Below are positions 1 to 11,577 of a stretch of DNA of 64,000 nucleotides, one piece after another. The translations under genes were made by a program, and so were the position numbers. Numbering within the stretch: the first letter of the stretch is position 1; each line of letters opens with the position of its first letter. Source of the stretch: Ridgeia piscesae (Eukaryota > Annelida > Polychaeta > Sabellida > Siboglinidae). Below the pieces are notes generated by a model. It was given only the letters and a program-made list of their open reading frames with translations. It searched no databases and had not been told where the DNA came from. The stretch is taken from assembly GCA_025642075.2 (NCBI GenBank), contig JAODUO010001096.1, positions 1-64,000 of the forward strand, read 5' to 3'.

Positions 1-39
1 CTTTAATTGAATATAATGGTTTTAAGGCTATCCGCCCGT

Positions 40-121
40 GTCGTCGTTGTCTGTCGTCGTCTGTCTGTCGATCGGTCGGTCGGTCAGGTCGTCGTCATCG
101 TCGATGTCGGTCGGTCGTGGA
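40..121. repeat. Low-complexity GTC/GGTC tract
   Basis: Short irregular repeats of gtcgtc, ctgt and cggt fill this stretch. No coding sense is seen. The following 400 bases hold only a short open frame at 151-372 that resembles nothing I know. Confidence 0.7.
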
Positions 122-600
122 TATTAGACAGGTTTACAGTTTGCACTTAATTGAACATAATAGACAGGGATTTAGCAGCTAACCGCCCAGACCCAGTCAG
201 GCTTCTGGATGTTGGAAATATGACCAGTCTTTCACACCATACTGACAGAGCAAACAAGGCAGGTGGGGCTGTGGCCTGGCTTCTAAAATTACAAAGCAAG
301 ATGTTAGGGGATGCTTATCTCCTCTTTCCTGCAGTGCTTCCCAGAGACTGTCACAATTTAACTTGTATGTGATGTGGCTTCTCTGGGAAGAGAAGGTATT
401 AATTAGAGAAATCTGACTGAATATTTTGAATACCTCGATTATTATTACATTTATTAGATTACTTCTAATATTGCCATTTTTATCTGTCTAATATATTTGC
501 TTGCAACTGTTCATATGAAAAAATATAATCGTGAGAAGTAATCCTGAGTACAATTACTTTGGCAATCTACTCGAGGACGATTACTTTGCTTCGTACTCGA

Positions 601-627
601 GTACGAGTACTCAACAAGTACTCGTAC
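601..627. repeat. Perfect 11-bp inverted repeat (hairpin)
   Basis: GTACGAGTACT at 601-611 and its reverse complement AGTACTCGTAC at 617-627 are separated by CAACA. The surrounding 535-655 is rich in permuted GAGTAC/GTACTC words. Such ends are common in hAT-type non-autonomous elements, but no matching second end was found, so the origin is inferred only. Confidence 0.6.
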
Positions 628-719
628 ACAAGTATGAGTACACAAGTACGATTACTCCATCTCAGCTGGATGCTGATATGAATATTTATAAGAGTAACTC
701 TTTTACATTTACCTAACAC

Positions 720-2540
720 GTTTTCATTTTTTTAATGCTGCTTTGCTTGTTATCTGATGAAATAAATACATTATATCAAGTGCAGTGATTGTACCTGTAG
801 TTATACTTATATTGTGCTTGCCATTATTTTAAGTCAATTTCATGAAATAGTTTTGGTAAAACGTTTTTACTTTATGATGTCTTTACTTATATACAATTTA
901 ACAAGTACACCCACCCATTAATACAGACAAATAAAATATCACATAGAGGGTCAGATTCAGAAATCGTCTTGAGGGCACAAAAACATTACTGGCCTTAACC
1001 AAATTGTTAGTCTACATTTTTATTGATACCGCATAGCTTCAGCTTCCACTGTCTCATCTGGAGTGGTGATATCGGAAAATGCCACAACTTATTATTATCA
1101 CTTAAACTGGGTCATATTTCAAACAATATAGAAGCACATTAGCATTGACCTATTATAAAAAGTTTGTAGGCATACCAAATTCCTACAATGTGGGAGGCAC
1201 ATCCACAGGGCCCCAGGCCACTTGGATTCACAAATGACATATACATCTGTACAATTTTTATAAAAGGTTTGTTGAGAGAGTAAATTAATGTATATTACAA
1301 CACTCATTTACCTGAGTTGATGAGCTTTTCCGTATGCCCTATGGTGATGATACCTCAAGTCCTGAAAATGTGACACATTTGAATTTTAATGTACTTGAAA
1401 AAATTGCAATGTTATGAACGATCACATTATCATCATTGCTTAATATATTAAATTATTATTATAACTATAATATTATAATATTGTCATTATGAATAAGTAT
1501 AACAAAGGCCTAAGTGCAACTGTTACGGATCACTTATAATGCATTTATATTATAAACTTGCTACATACCATATGTGACATAAACATTACATAGTTACAGT
1601 ATTATAATCAATCACTGACGTGTCGTAGTTATCTAAGTATAGGCCATAGTCTATGCCTGGCGTAATCATACTCGTAGCATAGCCATACCTTGGACTTGGT
1701 ATTTTGTCGTACCATGGCATTGGCTGAATAAGCGCTAAGGTTGAAGGTAAACAATAACATAAATTTAATAAAAACAACAGGAATCTCAATGACGTATACT
1801 CATACGCCTAAATAAATATATATATATATACGTGATTATAGCTGAGCAATTCGTAATTGCTAACCTATCTGGAAGAACATCTGTGCGAACGCTGCATGTT
1901 GACTGTGTAGTCAGTGCCAGTTCGCCGGCCCACGGGCACGGTGTCCGTAGCTTGCAAAGCCAGGGCACTGTGACTGTCACTGTTCCGAAGTCATGCTATT
2001 CACTGCTTGGTTCCATATTCTTTCCCAATCATGCGTCGATGCTGTCTTTGTCTGCTTAATTTGCCGTGTTGGTGGCATATAAAAATCATGTTTGTGCCTA
2101 AACTGGCTGTTCCTAAACGTAAACAACTCGACAGGATGAAGGTCAATCTCGCCCCCAAGTCTCGTTCGCGTGAAGACTAAAGCGTATTCCGCTCAAATCT
2201 CCATTTCCATAGTTACGTTTCGTACAGAGTTTCGAACGGATTCATTCGAAACGAAAATCGAAATAGTTCTTATTTATTTTATTAATTTCAGAAAAAAGAA
2301 GTAACATGTATGCATAAACCAACTAAGCAATCATTAGGGAGTATGTGATACCTCCGCTGTTTGTGAAATTATTAAAAATCACTAGGAGCAAACGATTTTT
2401 ACGCGAATGAGTGGAGGGAGCAGCTTTAAGATTCCTCAAACAATTATCCCAATATGGCATCTGATGCACAATAGTAGAATGGCAAAAAATACCTGATTGG
2501 AAGAACCATGAAAGTTGTACTCGGTGCTAATATGCCGTAA
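720..2540. other. Non-coding stretch, nothing recognised
   Basis: AT-rich sequence with only short open frames on either strand (for example 1586-1789 minus and 1832-2059 plus). None resembles a known family, has splice-flanked exons, or shows a convincing promoter. A short (TA)n lies near 1816-1830. Confidence 0.5.
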
Positions 2541-2665
2541 AACATATTCGTCGACTCTGGCGTTCCACAAGGCACTGTACTAGGTCCTTTGCTCTTCCGG
2601 TGTCATATAAATGACTTACAAGCGACCGATCAATCTAAAGTCTCCCTATTTAGCCGCCAACGCTG
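2540..2665 (+). pseudogene. LINE reverse transcriptase fragment
   Basis: A short plus-strand frame reads SGVPQGTVLGPLLF followed by HINDLQ. This is the non-LTR retrotransposon RT block just before the catalytic FADD motif (family knowledge: xPQGxVLGPLLFxxxINDLP). The FADD motif itself is not readable downstream, and stops occur just upstream (the tga and taa around 2535-2545). It is a decayed scrap of a Jockey/CR1-group LINE. The 119-codon frame at 2589-2948 continues past it but loses RT character after about residue 25. Confidence 0.6.
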
Positions 2666-2859
2666 GCGTCCTATCCTGACCAGCGGCTGCACAACGCATA
2701 TGCTACGGTACAAGATTTATGACAGGAGCCGTTACAAATTAGGGCCTACGGCATTCCGAAAAACACCTCAGGTGAGGCATTGTCGGGGCGACGTAGCTTC
2801 ACCTGGACCGTCCCTGGGAAGAAAACATCCTGCTTGGTGCAGTCACACAAGCCACGATG

Positions 2860-3146
2860 ACATTGAGCCCACCTCAGCCAAAGAAAGCACGCCCGGTGAA
2901 CAGTATGATATATCACACAGCCAACATGTTTACCTCATCGCCACATAAATAGATGGTCACAGAACTAATTTCGGGGGGGGGGTTGGATGATTATAATGAA
3001 GATGACAATCAGTGGCCGTGCATCGTGTGTTGCGAAGCTTTCAGTCGCAGCAGGGAGAAATGGACAGTGTCAAGATTGCAGGAGCACGCGAGGATTGTGG
3101 TCACTACTACACCGGCCACAATTGCGATGCTGAATAATTGAAGGTG
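2860..3146 (+). pseudogene. Degenerate Cys/His zinc-finger end of a pogo-like transposase
   Basis: Frame 2953-3141 gives WPCIVCCEAF..SREKW. After a frame change the sequence gives QCQDC and then DCGHYYTGHNCDAE before a stop. The order CxxC, W, QCxxC, C, H, CxxC is like the PHD-like finger that ends many invertebrate pogo/Tigger transposases (CLVC..W.QC..C..WAH..C...C..C). Upstream bases 2860-2910 have a proline/lysine stretch (SPPQPKKARP) as in the linker of those proteins. At least two frame changes are needed, so it is a relic. A chance zinc-finger match is the alternative. Confidence 0.4.
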
Positions 3147-3149
3147 GAG

Positions 3150-3960
3150 TAAGACGGCCCACAAAACAATGCGCTTATAATGAACCAAATAATGTTTCCG
3201 TTAACGATTTGATCATTGTGGATATAGTTGATGATAAACTTTCTTGAGAAAAAAAAGTTATCAAAAATATAATTTTTGTCACCAGGGGTCGTTGTATCCA
3301 ACACTAAGTGTAAAATGGCCCACTACTGCAGAGAAAAACGGCCCCCAGCATTATTAACTAGAAACCCAATTTCTTTCACGATAATTATGTGGCATTATTA
3401 CCGACAAACGAATACATACATAAATATGTATAAATTTCGTCATGGCGAATTTTGAGATGTCGTGGGCGCTCATTGAGTTAATTTTTGGCTGACGTGACGC
3501 TGCTGCCTTTCCGCAATTATGATGATGTACAGATAACATATACCTGTAGCTGTGTTAACCATTTGCCCATAGGACGAAAATAAATTGGTCAAAACATGTT
3601 TGCCACAAAAGGTGTGCTCTTAGCCTCTCTCTACTCTTTTTGATTTTGATTTGACTTGATTCGATTTGCAAGCTAATAATTTTAATTACTAATATTTGAC
3701 TGCGTTGCTATATGCCTTCGCTTTAATCTCCCCTGCCGTAATGACGTCATAACCGGTGTCACTGAGGTGACTCTCTTGCAAACGATGACGTTAAAAGCAA
3801 TTCAAATGAACATAACCGTGGACTGTTATAGGAAACCTAACCCTCTCCGTAGCTCGCTGTATATTCCGTGCAATTGCAGCCACATCTGCCTCGAAACGCT
3901 GTAACATTTGTCTCGCGTTACGTCATCGTTATAGTCCCACGGAGTAACTTAGGTCTTGGG
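3150..3960. other. Intergenic, no gene recognised; CRE-like words
   Basis: No coding sense is seen. TGACGTCA-like words occur here and beyond (see findings). Confidence 0.4.
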
Positions 3961-3966
3961 TGGTTT

Positions 3967-4250
3967 CCTCCGAACAGCCCAAACTTGGGCTAACGCAGGA
4001 GTTGTCCTTCTTTAGAATAAGTGAGTCCACTACGGGTTACACATTTACCCCTTGTGTGGGATCTTTTACTTCCCCTGGCATAGACACCAGATAGAAGGGA
4101 CCACCGGCTTTTAGTGTCCTCCGAAAGACACAGGCAAATGTAGGGTGAACGAAATTGCCTCGATCGACAGTACGGCGCTCTACCGCTCCCCACGGCCAGC
4201 ATCGGGACAATGCCCGGAGAGAGGCCATACCTGGATGGTCGTAGGTTTCA
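3967..4250 (-). repeat. SINE-like interspersed repeat
   Basis: The block contains the near-palindrome GCCCAAACTTGGGC with ctaacgcaggagttgtcc. A second part on the minus strand reads tttcggaggacactaaaagc, ggtccctt and aaagatccca, followed by gcggtagagcgccgt-like bases. That order resembles SINE families common in marine invertebrates that carry a tRNA-like head. A partial copy lies at 4705-4765 and a core-only copy at 62757-62795. Open frames at 3990-4228 on the minus strand are shadows. The SINE class is inferred from memory of the core, not from an RNA fold. Confidence 0.45.
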
Positions 4251-4642
4251 GTTATTGATCAGTCTTTTTCTGCGAGCACGTTTTGGGAGAAGAGTCTGAG
4301 GCATATCTGTCTTGCGTGCTACATTGACGGTCATAAAAGATCTTGCGTGTACGGCGTCGCTACGACGTCACAATCGTTGGAGTCGTCAGTAAACTTGAAA
4401 GCGAGAAGCGTTGTGACGTCACTGAACTCGTGTGATCCGCACACCTTGCCGTTGTCCTCGTTGGCTTACTCAGCCGTAGTCAACCAACAATTCTAGGTGA
4501 CATACACAGTGCAACGGGACTAATACAAATATTCAATTTCACTTGTTCTGTGTCCACCCCTAATTGCCTCTGTCCCTTTATTTCAACATCACACGTTCCT
4601 AAGTCGCAGTTTTCCCTTCTGTAGTCCTCCCTCGTTTACACC

Positions 4643-4643
4643 A

Positions 4644-4683
<40 letters not shown>

Positions 4684-4685
4684 CT
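4643..4685. repeat. (ACGC)n microsatellite
   Basis: About ten uninterrupted cacg units. A longer tract of the same kind lies at 37110-37150 inside an intron. Confidence 0.95.
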
Positions 4686-4704
4686 GTGATCACGACAAAC
4701 CACT

Positions 4705-4765
4705 GTCTACCTCCAAACAGCCCAGACTTGGGATAACGCAGTTGTCCTTCTCTAGAATAGTGAAA
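4705..4765. repeat. Partial copy of the SINE-like core
   Basis: Repeats 3972-4030 with changes: cagcccagacttgggataacgca, then gttgtccttctctagaatag. The near-palindromic core is shared with 3974-3987 and 62767-62780. Confidence 0.6.
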
Positions 4766-4804
4766 GCACGTTAATTAATTAGATAGTAATCATTGTGGAA
4801 TTTA

Positions 4805-4912
4805 GCATTTAAAAAGCTATAATTTGTTGGTGATGCAATATAATCTGCATTTAAAAAAGCTATAATTTGTTGAGATATGCCATGTATATTTGTGATGCAA
4901 TATAATCTGATA
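4805..4912. repeat. Tandem duplication, about 50 bp
   Basis: The block gcatttaaaaagctataa..ttgttg..gatgcaatataatctg occurs twice in a row, the second with an extra atatgccatgtat segment. It is non-coding. Confidence 0.8.
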
Positions 4913-5479
4913 AAAGTGAAATATGCACTTAGCCAAGAGTATGAACACGAACCACGTTTCAGTCTTCGACGTGTGATACTAGAATTTTTTTCAGTTTTCA
5001 GTTGTGTTACTGGGCCCGCTGGATTTTTTTAAACCAAATAAAGTTACAAAAATAAGGAATGCAGTGGAAATATTAGACATCCTCACACACAAGGGGGAGC
5101 CACTGATTAGAAAGCCCCAGTATCCAAGCTTATTGACAAGTTAGTTCCAGTGGTTTTGAAGATGTAGTTACATACAAAACCGCTCAGTGATGGGCTTAAT
5201 TAGGTACATCTGAAAAAAATTCAAACACGTCATCTCATTCAAATTATACCACAAGGTAGAGTTTGTTATGCAGTTTACAACACTTTTTGAATTGTTTTGA
5301 TATCTATTATTTCTGAAGTAATTCCACTTTTTGTGTTCAGAAAAAGGGTGATTTTTTGTATTTAATTCTGTGCATTTCTTGTGACCAGGAATCTGGAGCA
5401 CTGTCTGAGTATATAGGAAAATGGTAATATAATTGCTTCTACTGAAGATATTGGGGTGAAATAAAGTTATATGATCTAG

Positions 5480-5903
5480 AAAAACGTGAATATGATTTGA
5501 CCTAATTAGTTGACCTTCACTGCATATTGACCTTTTTCAGAATAACATTAATTAATTAAAAAAGGACTTCAATGCCACATTATTACTTAAGTAATTTTGA
5601 TGGCATAATTAGTTGACCTATGATTAACATTTGACCTAATTACTAGGATTAATTACATAAAATGGGGAATAATTAGTAAAAAGGTCAATTATACATGGAG
5701 TTGACTGCTTTAATTTATAATTATATACTATGAATGACTGAATATACTGATTCTCATCTTGTAAAATAAGAAGTTTGTTGATGACCTAATTAGTTGACCT
5801 ATATTTAACATTTGACCTACTTATTAGGATTAATTACATAAAACGGGTGAAAATAATTAGAATAAATGCCAATTAAAAACAAACCGTTGAACACAAATAT
5901 TTA

Positions 5904-5970
<67 letters not shown>

Positions 5971-6090
5971 GACTGATTCTACCATTTGTCATCTTGTAAA
6001 TTACAAAAGTTGTTGATGACTTAATTAGTTGACCTATATTTAATGTTTGACCTATTTATTTGGATTAATTACATGATACATATATATATA
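5480..6090. repeat. AT-rich tandem repeat, 180-235 bp period
   Basis: The block ttagttgacctat..ttaa..tttgacct followed by ggattaattacat begins near 5608, 5790 and 6025, with a weaker copy near 5505. The spacing (about 182 and 235) differs because the second unit contains the (TA)n expansion. Each unit also carries gttgatgac and atcttgtaaa. No coding potential. Confidence 0.8.
5906..5965. repeat. (TA)n microsatellite
   Basis: About 30 uninterrupted TA units inside the AT-rich tandem repeat. A second short interrupted tract lies at 6078-6115. Confidence 0.95.
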
Positions 6091-6115
6091 TATATATGTG
6101 TATATATATATATAC

Positions 6116-7450
6116 GACGGTATGTGACATGCATTGTGTAAATGCAGCAGCACAGCAAAGTGTGTAAGTCCTGCAGGTACAACAACAGTTGTAAGTCCAA
6201 TGTATTCAGCAATGTTTGTAGTTGTATAGGTATAGCTACCTATATAATTCTGATCATATCAATACGTGTAGATATACTAGATAACCAACAGTCTTAGAGG
6301 CAAAAGAACATTTGTAAATACCCACAATGTGGTGATGAATGTCCAAGTCTTTCATGGGACCTCGGTAACATGTTAAATTCTGTTTTACTGTAGCATGACG
6401 GTATATAGCAACGTCTTGGTATAGCATTACGTATATCCAAGGCAATGCAGCAACGTTTGTAGTCCTACAGAAGCAACAACATATGCAATTCTGAGGCCAT
6501 GTCAAAATGTTCTTGAAGTCAGCAGGCACAGTTGTATTATTTATGTCTGTAGCTTTTAGTTGAACACCCGATGTGTAATAGTAACCTGTAACCAGGCAGC
6601 GTTCACGAGAAGTCACGTCAGAAGTGAGAACAGAGACTGCAGAGAGAGGATCCACTCATGTCAGCTTCACACAATATTCGTTTGATGTTTTGGTAGCTAA
6701 ACTGATTATTAATTCAGAACTTGTGAAGAGCTGTCATGTTCACAATGTTGATCAGCGTATCTTTGAGTGTAATTGCAAGAGCATCAACTGTTTTGTAGTG
6801 AGGCTGACACAACCCTCTAGTGCAGAGATCAGAAATGCCAGCTGTCGAGGAAGAATTGACCCTTGCCTGTGTCGAATTCCAGTCACTGTTGCAGGCTCGC
6901 GTATTGAGTTTGACACAGTCTTCATCACATCTGAAACTAAGAAATACTGAACTATTAATGCAACTGAAAAATTGATGGAACAGCTATTCAGTTACCACAC
7001 CTATGCAACAAACTGTAAATAATGTCAGTTAGTTATAATCAATCAACAATTTCACAAGCTAACCTCCTTACAAGACTTTAACAACAACAAAAAATATTTA
7101 ATTGTTTTATTGATAATAATATAATAATAATGAAAAAATTATAATTAAGAAAACAATTGCAAAGAGAATGTGTGATATGTGATGGAGATTAATAAAAAAT
7201 TAATTGACTTAATTAATAATTTTCATAATACTCCTGAAACTAAGAAATATTGCACAATTAATGCAATGGATTAGAGTAAATAACTGTACCATTTCTGTTG
7301 CATCTATATTCTTGACAATTCAGGCTCAGAGGCGCAACAAACATAATCGTTTATCACAGATTTTCCAACATTTCATTAAAAAAATCGATTTTTGCGTGTA
7401 TAAACAAATACAATTAAAAAAAACAATTAAACAAACACTCAATGTTCTGC
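6116..7450. other. No gene recognised; weak short duplications
   Basis: Open frames 6254-6655 (minus, 133 codons) and 6624-6950 (plus, 108 codons) overlap on opposite strands. They show no motif, and neither starts in good context. The phrase ctgaaactaagaaatact is repeated with changes at 6927 and 7233, and gcagcaacgtttgtagt-like words recur at 6140, 6205 and 6450. This points to an old repeat rather than a gene. Confidence 0.4.
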
Positions 7451-7479
7451 ATTTGTTCAGTTAGAGTGTTCGTCATAAT

Positions 7480-7860
7480 AAATGCCGGTGTGCTTGGCTC
7501 TGGTGACCAACTGCCGAGTTGGTCTCATCTGGTGGCCCTCGCAGTGCAGCAAGTTACAGACCAAGAGACACCCGCAACTTTGTGTCATTCTTTGTGCACA
7601 GACTGAACAGGAGCCTGGACATAGGGCAGGATCAACAGTGTGGTCACTAGTAAGGTCAGGTATCCATGCATCACCTGACCACTGCATTTCTTCCTCTGTA
7701 GAATGTTGCCCCACCATATGTCCACGTCATAAAACTCTGGCAGATCCACAGCCACCTGGACGTCAGTCCACTCTTGGACAATGTCATCCTGGTCTTCATC
7801 AGGCGCATGCGTACCTGGAACGAACTTCTCTACCAGAGACACCACTGAAACAAAAATTGT
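7480..7860 (-). pseudogene. hAT transposase C-terminal (dimerisation) fragment
   Basis: The minus strand, read from about 7845 downward, gives VDLPEFYDVDIWWGNILQ, then SGQVMHGYLTLLVTTLLILP. Known hAT proteins end with a W-W helix and a block xYPxLxxLxxxLLxLPxSNAxxERxFS. Here the LLILP core is kept, but the following N-A-x-x-E-R-x-F-S block has decayed to QAPVQSV and the frame then stops. A plus-strand frame (7482-7898) covers the same bases but shows no motif. No N-terminal BED finger or catalytic part is seen nearby, so this is an isolated remnant. Confidence 0.5.
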
Positions 7861-8040
7861 TGAACATGTTAAACAAATTAAGAAATACAGCTCAGTAGAT
7901 CACATCAAATCTTAGACCTGGTCTCCTCCTATAATTACGCATGATTCTCTTGGCATAAAGCCGTCTGGAGGTAATATGGCCCCGACTATATCTGCGAATT
8001 TACTGAACACAAAATAAGCTATATATGGTGGAGTCTGATG

Positions 8041-8376
8041 CAGTCACTTAGTGGATACTCTTGGCGACAATATAGCCAAATACCAGGAGTTCAGAGAAGC
8101 AGTGAGGAATGGGGAACTGGGAGAAATTTGACACTTCAGGATCACATATATGGATTGCATCTGGCTCTTCGTGTAACTGAACAACGCTGTCAAAACTTTG
8201 AACCCAACCAGTACAAGTCTGTCATAAGCAGAATGCCATACTTGTTTTTCCATGCAGATCAGCAGAATTATGCTCAATTTCTCACATACTACAGACACCT
8301 TATGAAACACATTGAGAAAATGCGTCCTGGTTCAGAGAAACTACTGAGTGATAGTGTTATCAGTGTTCTCATATAG
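8041..8376 (+). pseudogene. Transposon-associated protein fragment (FFHADQQNYAQFLTYY)
   Basis: A 112-codon open frame with MPYLFFHADQQNYAQFLTYY and a following helix ending RPGSEKLL. I recall the same block (xxTDHQNYARYLTYY...HPGAxELL) in many unnamed, multi-copy proteins of marine invertebrates that travel with mobile elements. There the next part is a SRNAVDxxIEQTINRHAK block, which is missing here because the frame stops after about 20 more residues. The function of that family is unknown to me. The upstream part shows no acceptor site or clear start, so this is probably a truncated copy. Confidence 0.45.
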
Positions 8377-8389
8377 AGGACCCCATTCA

Positions 8390-10978
8390 AATCCTGCAAC
8401 ACTGAATTAAAGTGACATGAACAGTATTATTTTTATTGGAAAATCATGTTAATCAGTATAAGTTATAACTATTGTAGCATCCTGACCACCAATAACTGTT
8501 TTAACGAAGCTGAAAGACTTTGTAATGTTAACCGTCGAATGTTTATAAGAATCCAGAGGCTGTCACTTAAATCGCCATGTTGTCACTGAAATTCTGGGAG
8601 AGCGAGGTTGTGACCCGACGGGGCGGAGCTACATATGGCGTTCGTGGACACAGCAAGTAGTTGTTTACTGAGGTAAGTTGTAATATGAATTGTCATCAAT
8701 GTGTAGTTTGTCATTGTATGTGAGAAAATAACTTTATTTGGTAACCTGTTATCCTAACTGTTATTATCAACAAGGCATATGTTCGTTAATGTAAATTACA
8801 GAACGTTTTCAAAAATAAATATGTCATTCATTGTATGGTGTTAAACTACATAACAAAATACTGTGTTATTCATTTACACAAAATTCATTTAGTTTATTAA
8901 ATCTTTTTCCACAGATTTTGAATGCGAAAGCAGCTGAAGATAGTGTAAGACTATGCGAAAGGGGAAGTGCGGCTACTAGGTGAAAGGTCACATCCAGAGG
9001 AAGGGGCACTGGTAGAGAGTGTGAGAAGACCTAGACAGTCGGCACTATCCCTTAACAACACTGACTGTGCTCGCATGACTTCAATTCGCAGACAAAGACG
9101 ACGGCAACTGCAGATAATTATTTGTTATCACTATACACAATTTAATAACAACTTGACATACAGTTTCAAAAAAAGTTTATAAAAATCGTTAATATTCTTG
9201 TCATGATCGAAATAACGTTCAGGTAATGTAATATATTACGCATACATGTAATTAATTTTTAATTGTGAAATGTGTTTCTTAAATAAAAATAGCAATAAAC
9301 AAATACAAATACATTTTAAAAACAACTGAATACAACATACATACACTTCAGAATATATCCATGTATCAATGACATTAACGTAATGTCCACATTTAGACAC
9401 AATATATTGTGTTTTGCCACCCTTCTAGGCTGACATGAATGAGATGATCGAGACTCAGGCGAAGGTGCTGCTACTGAGGGTTGTAGAGCGAGAGCCAGGC
9501 CTGGTGTGTGACCTCAGTTGAGATCCCGATCCGGAACATTATCCAGTGGGAGGTGGCTCTCCGGACTGGTGTTCGTGAGGGCACTGTTGTGAAATGCCAA
9601 GTGATATGGAGCGGCTTTGCTGCAACATGCAGCCTGACAAATGTCTCAGCCTGCGAACGGTGAGATGTGTACTTTTTAAATATATTGGTTTGTTGTTGCA
9701 ATAATTAAATTCTTATATCACACCTGTTTTGTTAGCCTCGGTTACACAGACTCTGTGAGGAGGCAGCATTTTTTACAGCCCCTCGACTCTGGAATTAATG
9801 GGCTGCAGTGTAACTGCCAGATTATGGTAGAGACGCTAATTGGTTCTCTGGCCGAATTTGAAATTTAACAAATTAAATAACTTTTTTTTACAAATAAGGC
9901 TGTATTGTAAAAACTATTCAAAATTAAACTTATACTAACACAAGAATAAATACAAATTTCCTTTTGTTTATAAAATAGGAATTACGGCAGGATTAAACAA
10001 TATCCGTGAGATGGCAGCATTGTTTAACCCCACACAGATAATATTCAAAAGCCGGCAATGTCACAAGACTGTTTTCTCGGAGTAGTTCAGCAGCCGATCG
10101 ACAGTCAGTTAAGCGAGACTACTGTTTTGTATGCCTACCGGTCATACGTAAACAAAATTCAATCCATTTACTCCACATAACAACATAAAAACACATTTAT
10201 GTGATCAATATCACTCTTTTTCAATCATCACTTATATTAATTCATTTATTTTGTAATTTAATAACATTACTTGTTACCATTACACCAATCATTCCACTAA
10301 CCATTCAATAATAAATCAATCATTATTAAATGATTATTCCAAACATTGCCAATTTGGCAACCCAATGTAATTAGGTGATTTTGAAAAAATAATGCCTTTA
10401 TTGTTTTCCTATAACATTAAAAATAAATCCTTTACACTGTCTAGGTAACATTCATTTTTATATAAATTGCATATACCCGGGTACTTCATTTGTTAAATTC
10501 ATGAATCTTTTTTTCTGAACTGTCAAGAAGTCATAATCAGTGTCTTATTTAAAGTCTACATTCTAAAAAACCACAAGTCTTCCTTTAGAAAAACGTACAT
10601 AAATTGTTTCTATCCTAACAATATTTATAAACTGTATTCAGCATACGTGCGATGGACAGAAACAATTTAAAAGTCATAATTCCTTAACATTTAATAAATT
10701 ATTATTCATTAATTTGTGATGCTATTAAAAGAACAAATTCATCTTGCCCTCATGTAACACAAATATTATATAACAAGAAGTGATTATCAAAAAGTACAGA
10801 AATGCTCGAAGTAGACAACTAGTCACATTTCTTGGTAACAATGTTTTGCATTTGAAAATTCATAATGTAATAGTTCCCTAAAATACCCATGTTATAATTT
10901 CTCAAGAAAAAAAAAACATGGGACTATTATTTAAAATAAAATGTGTATGCCTTTTGTCTGTGACCATAACAAAATGCA
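8390..10978. other. Mostly non-coding; possible exon remnants
   Basis: A possible first exon lies at 8635-8672: ATGGCGTTCGTGGACACAGC, ending CTGAG before gtaagt. The next candidate acceptor (ccacag at 8910-8915) gives an immediate stop in the required phase, so no gene model closes. Frames at 9437-9672 (MNEMIETQAKVLLL on plus, in two frames, ending at cgaacg/gtgaga) look faintly exon-like. The rest (9700-10970) is AT-rich with nothing recognised. Confidence 0.3.
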
Positions 10979-11008
10979 ATGCATTTAATGACATTTACAT
11001 TGTTTCAG

Positions 11009-11163
11009 GAAATGGATTTACTCGTACTTGATCCAGCTGTACTGATCACGACGGGACGCTACCGTGCGGATGTGTTCAGTATTCCTGCACACAGAGACAA
11101 CGATGCTTGCGCCATTACGCCTATCAACAATTTGTTTGGTGAAGACATGCAAGTTGGGAACAG
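11009..11163 (+). CDS. Possible internal exon, unknown protein
   Basis: The stretch follows a good acceptor (ttgtttcag, 11001-11008) and ends at aacag/gtaacc. Its frame is open throughout and reads [18 protein letters not shown], then [24 protein letters not shown]. Base composition is richer in G+C than both flanks. The exon would be 155 nt with phase 0 in and phase 2 out. No partner exon of matching phase was found within 400 bases, and the next gene (11578) starts on its own ATG. The protein is not recognised. Confidence 0.35.
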
Positions 11164-11577
11164 GTAACCAACGTGTTATACCTAGCTGCTGTGTTTGGAA
11201 AATAAGATACACATTTCCAAGTGAAAATGGCCAATATACAGGTTTCAAAATTCATGTAATGACATTTTTTTTATTAAAATGAATTTTGTTTGGTACTGAT
11301 ATGTGTAAATGAACAAGTAATGGGATTTTTTCATTTATTTAATTTCTTATACATAATCATTTAAATGCTTAGCTGTATTTCAAGCCACAAACTGTTCATG
11401 TCGCTTTAAATAATAGAAGAGACAGCTATGAATATAGGTGGCGCTGCAGATATAGGTTGGGTAGCACGTTAGCGAACCGTACCTTTGGAGGGCTCTGTAT
11501 AATCTTAGTCTAATCAGAGTTGTTTTACGTCTTCAAAGAAGCATCACCAATGAAGTAAGTTACTGTGGACCATCGTC

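Noticed and set aside
3990..4250. tRNA gene in the SINE-like block
   Set aside because: Only loose tRNA-like wording; I could not lay out a full cloverleaf with A and B boxes at the right spacing.
6254..6655. 133-codon minus-strand gene
   Set aside because: No motif, no splice context, and the bases belong to a region of old short repeats.
7482..7898. 138-codon plus-strand gene
   Set aside because: It overlaps a minus-strand frame that has hAT motifs; the plus reading has none.
8635..8981. Two-exon gene starting MAFVDTASSCLL
   Set aside because: Joining the first candidate exon to the next acceptor gives an immediate stop.
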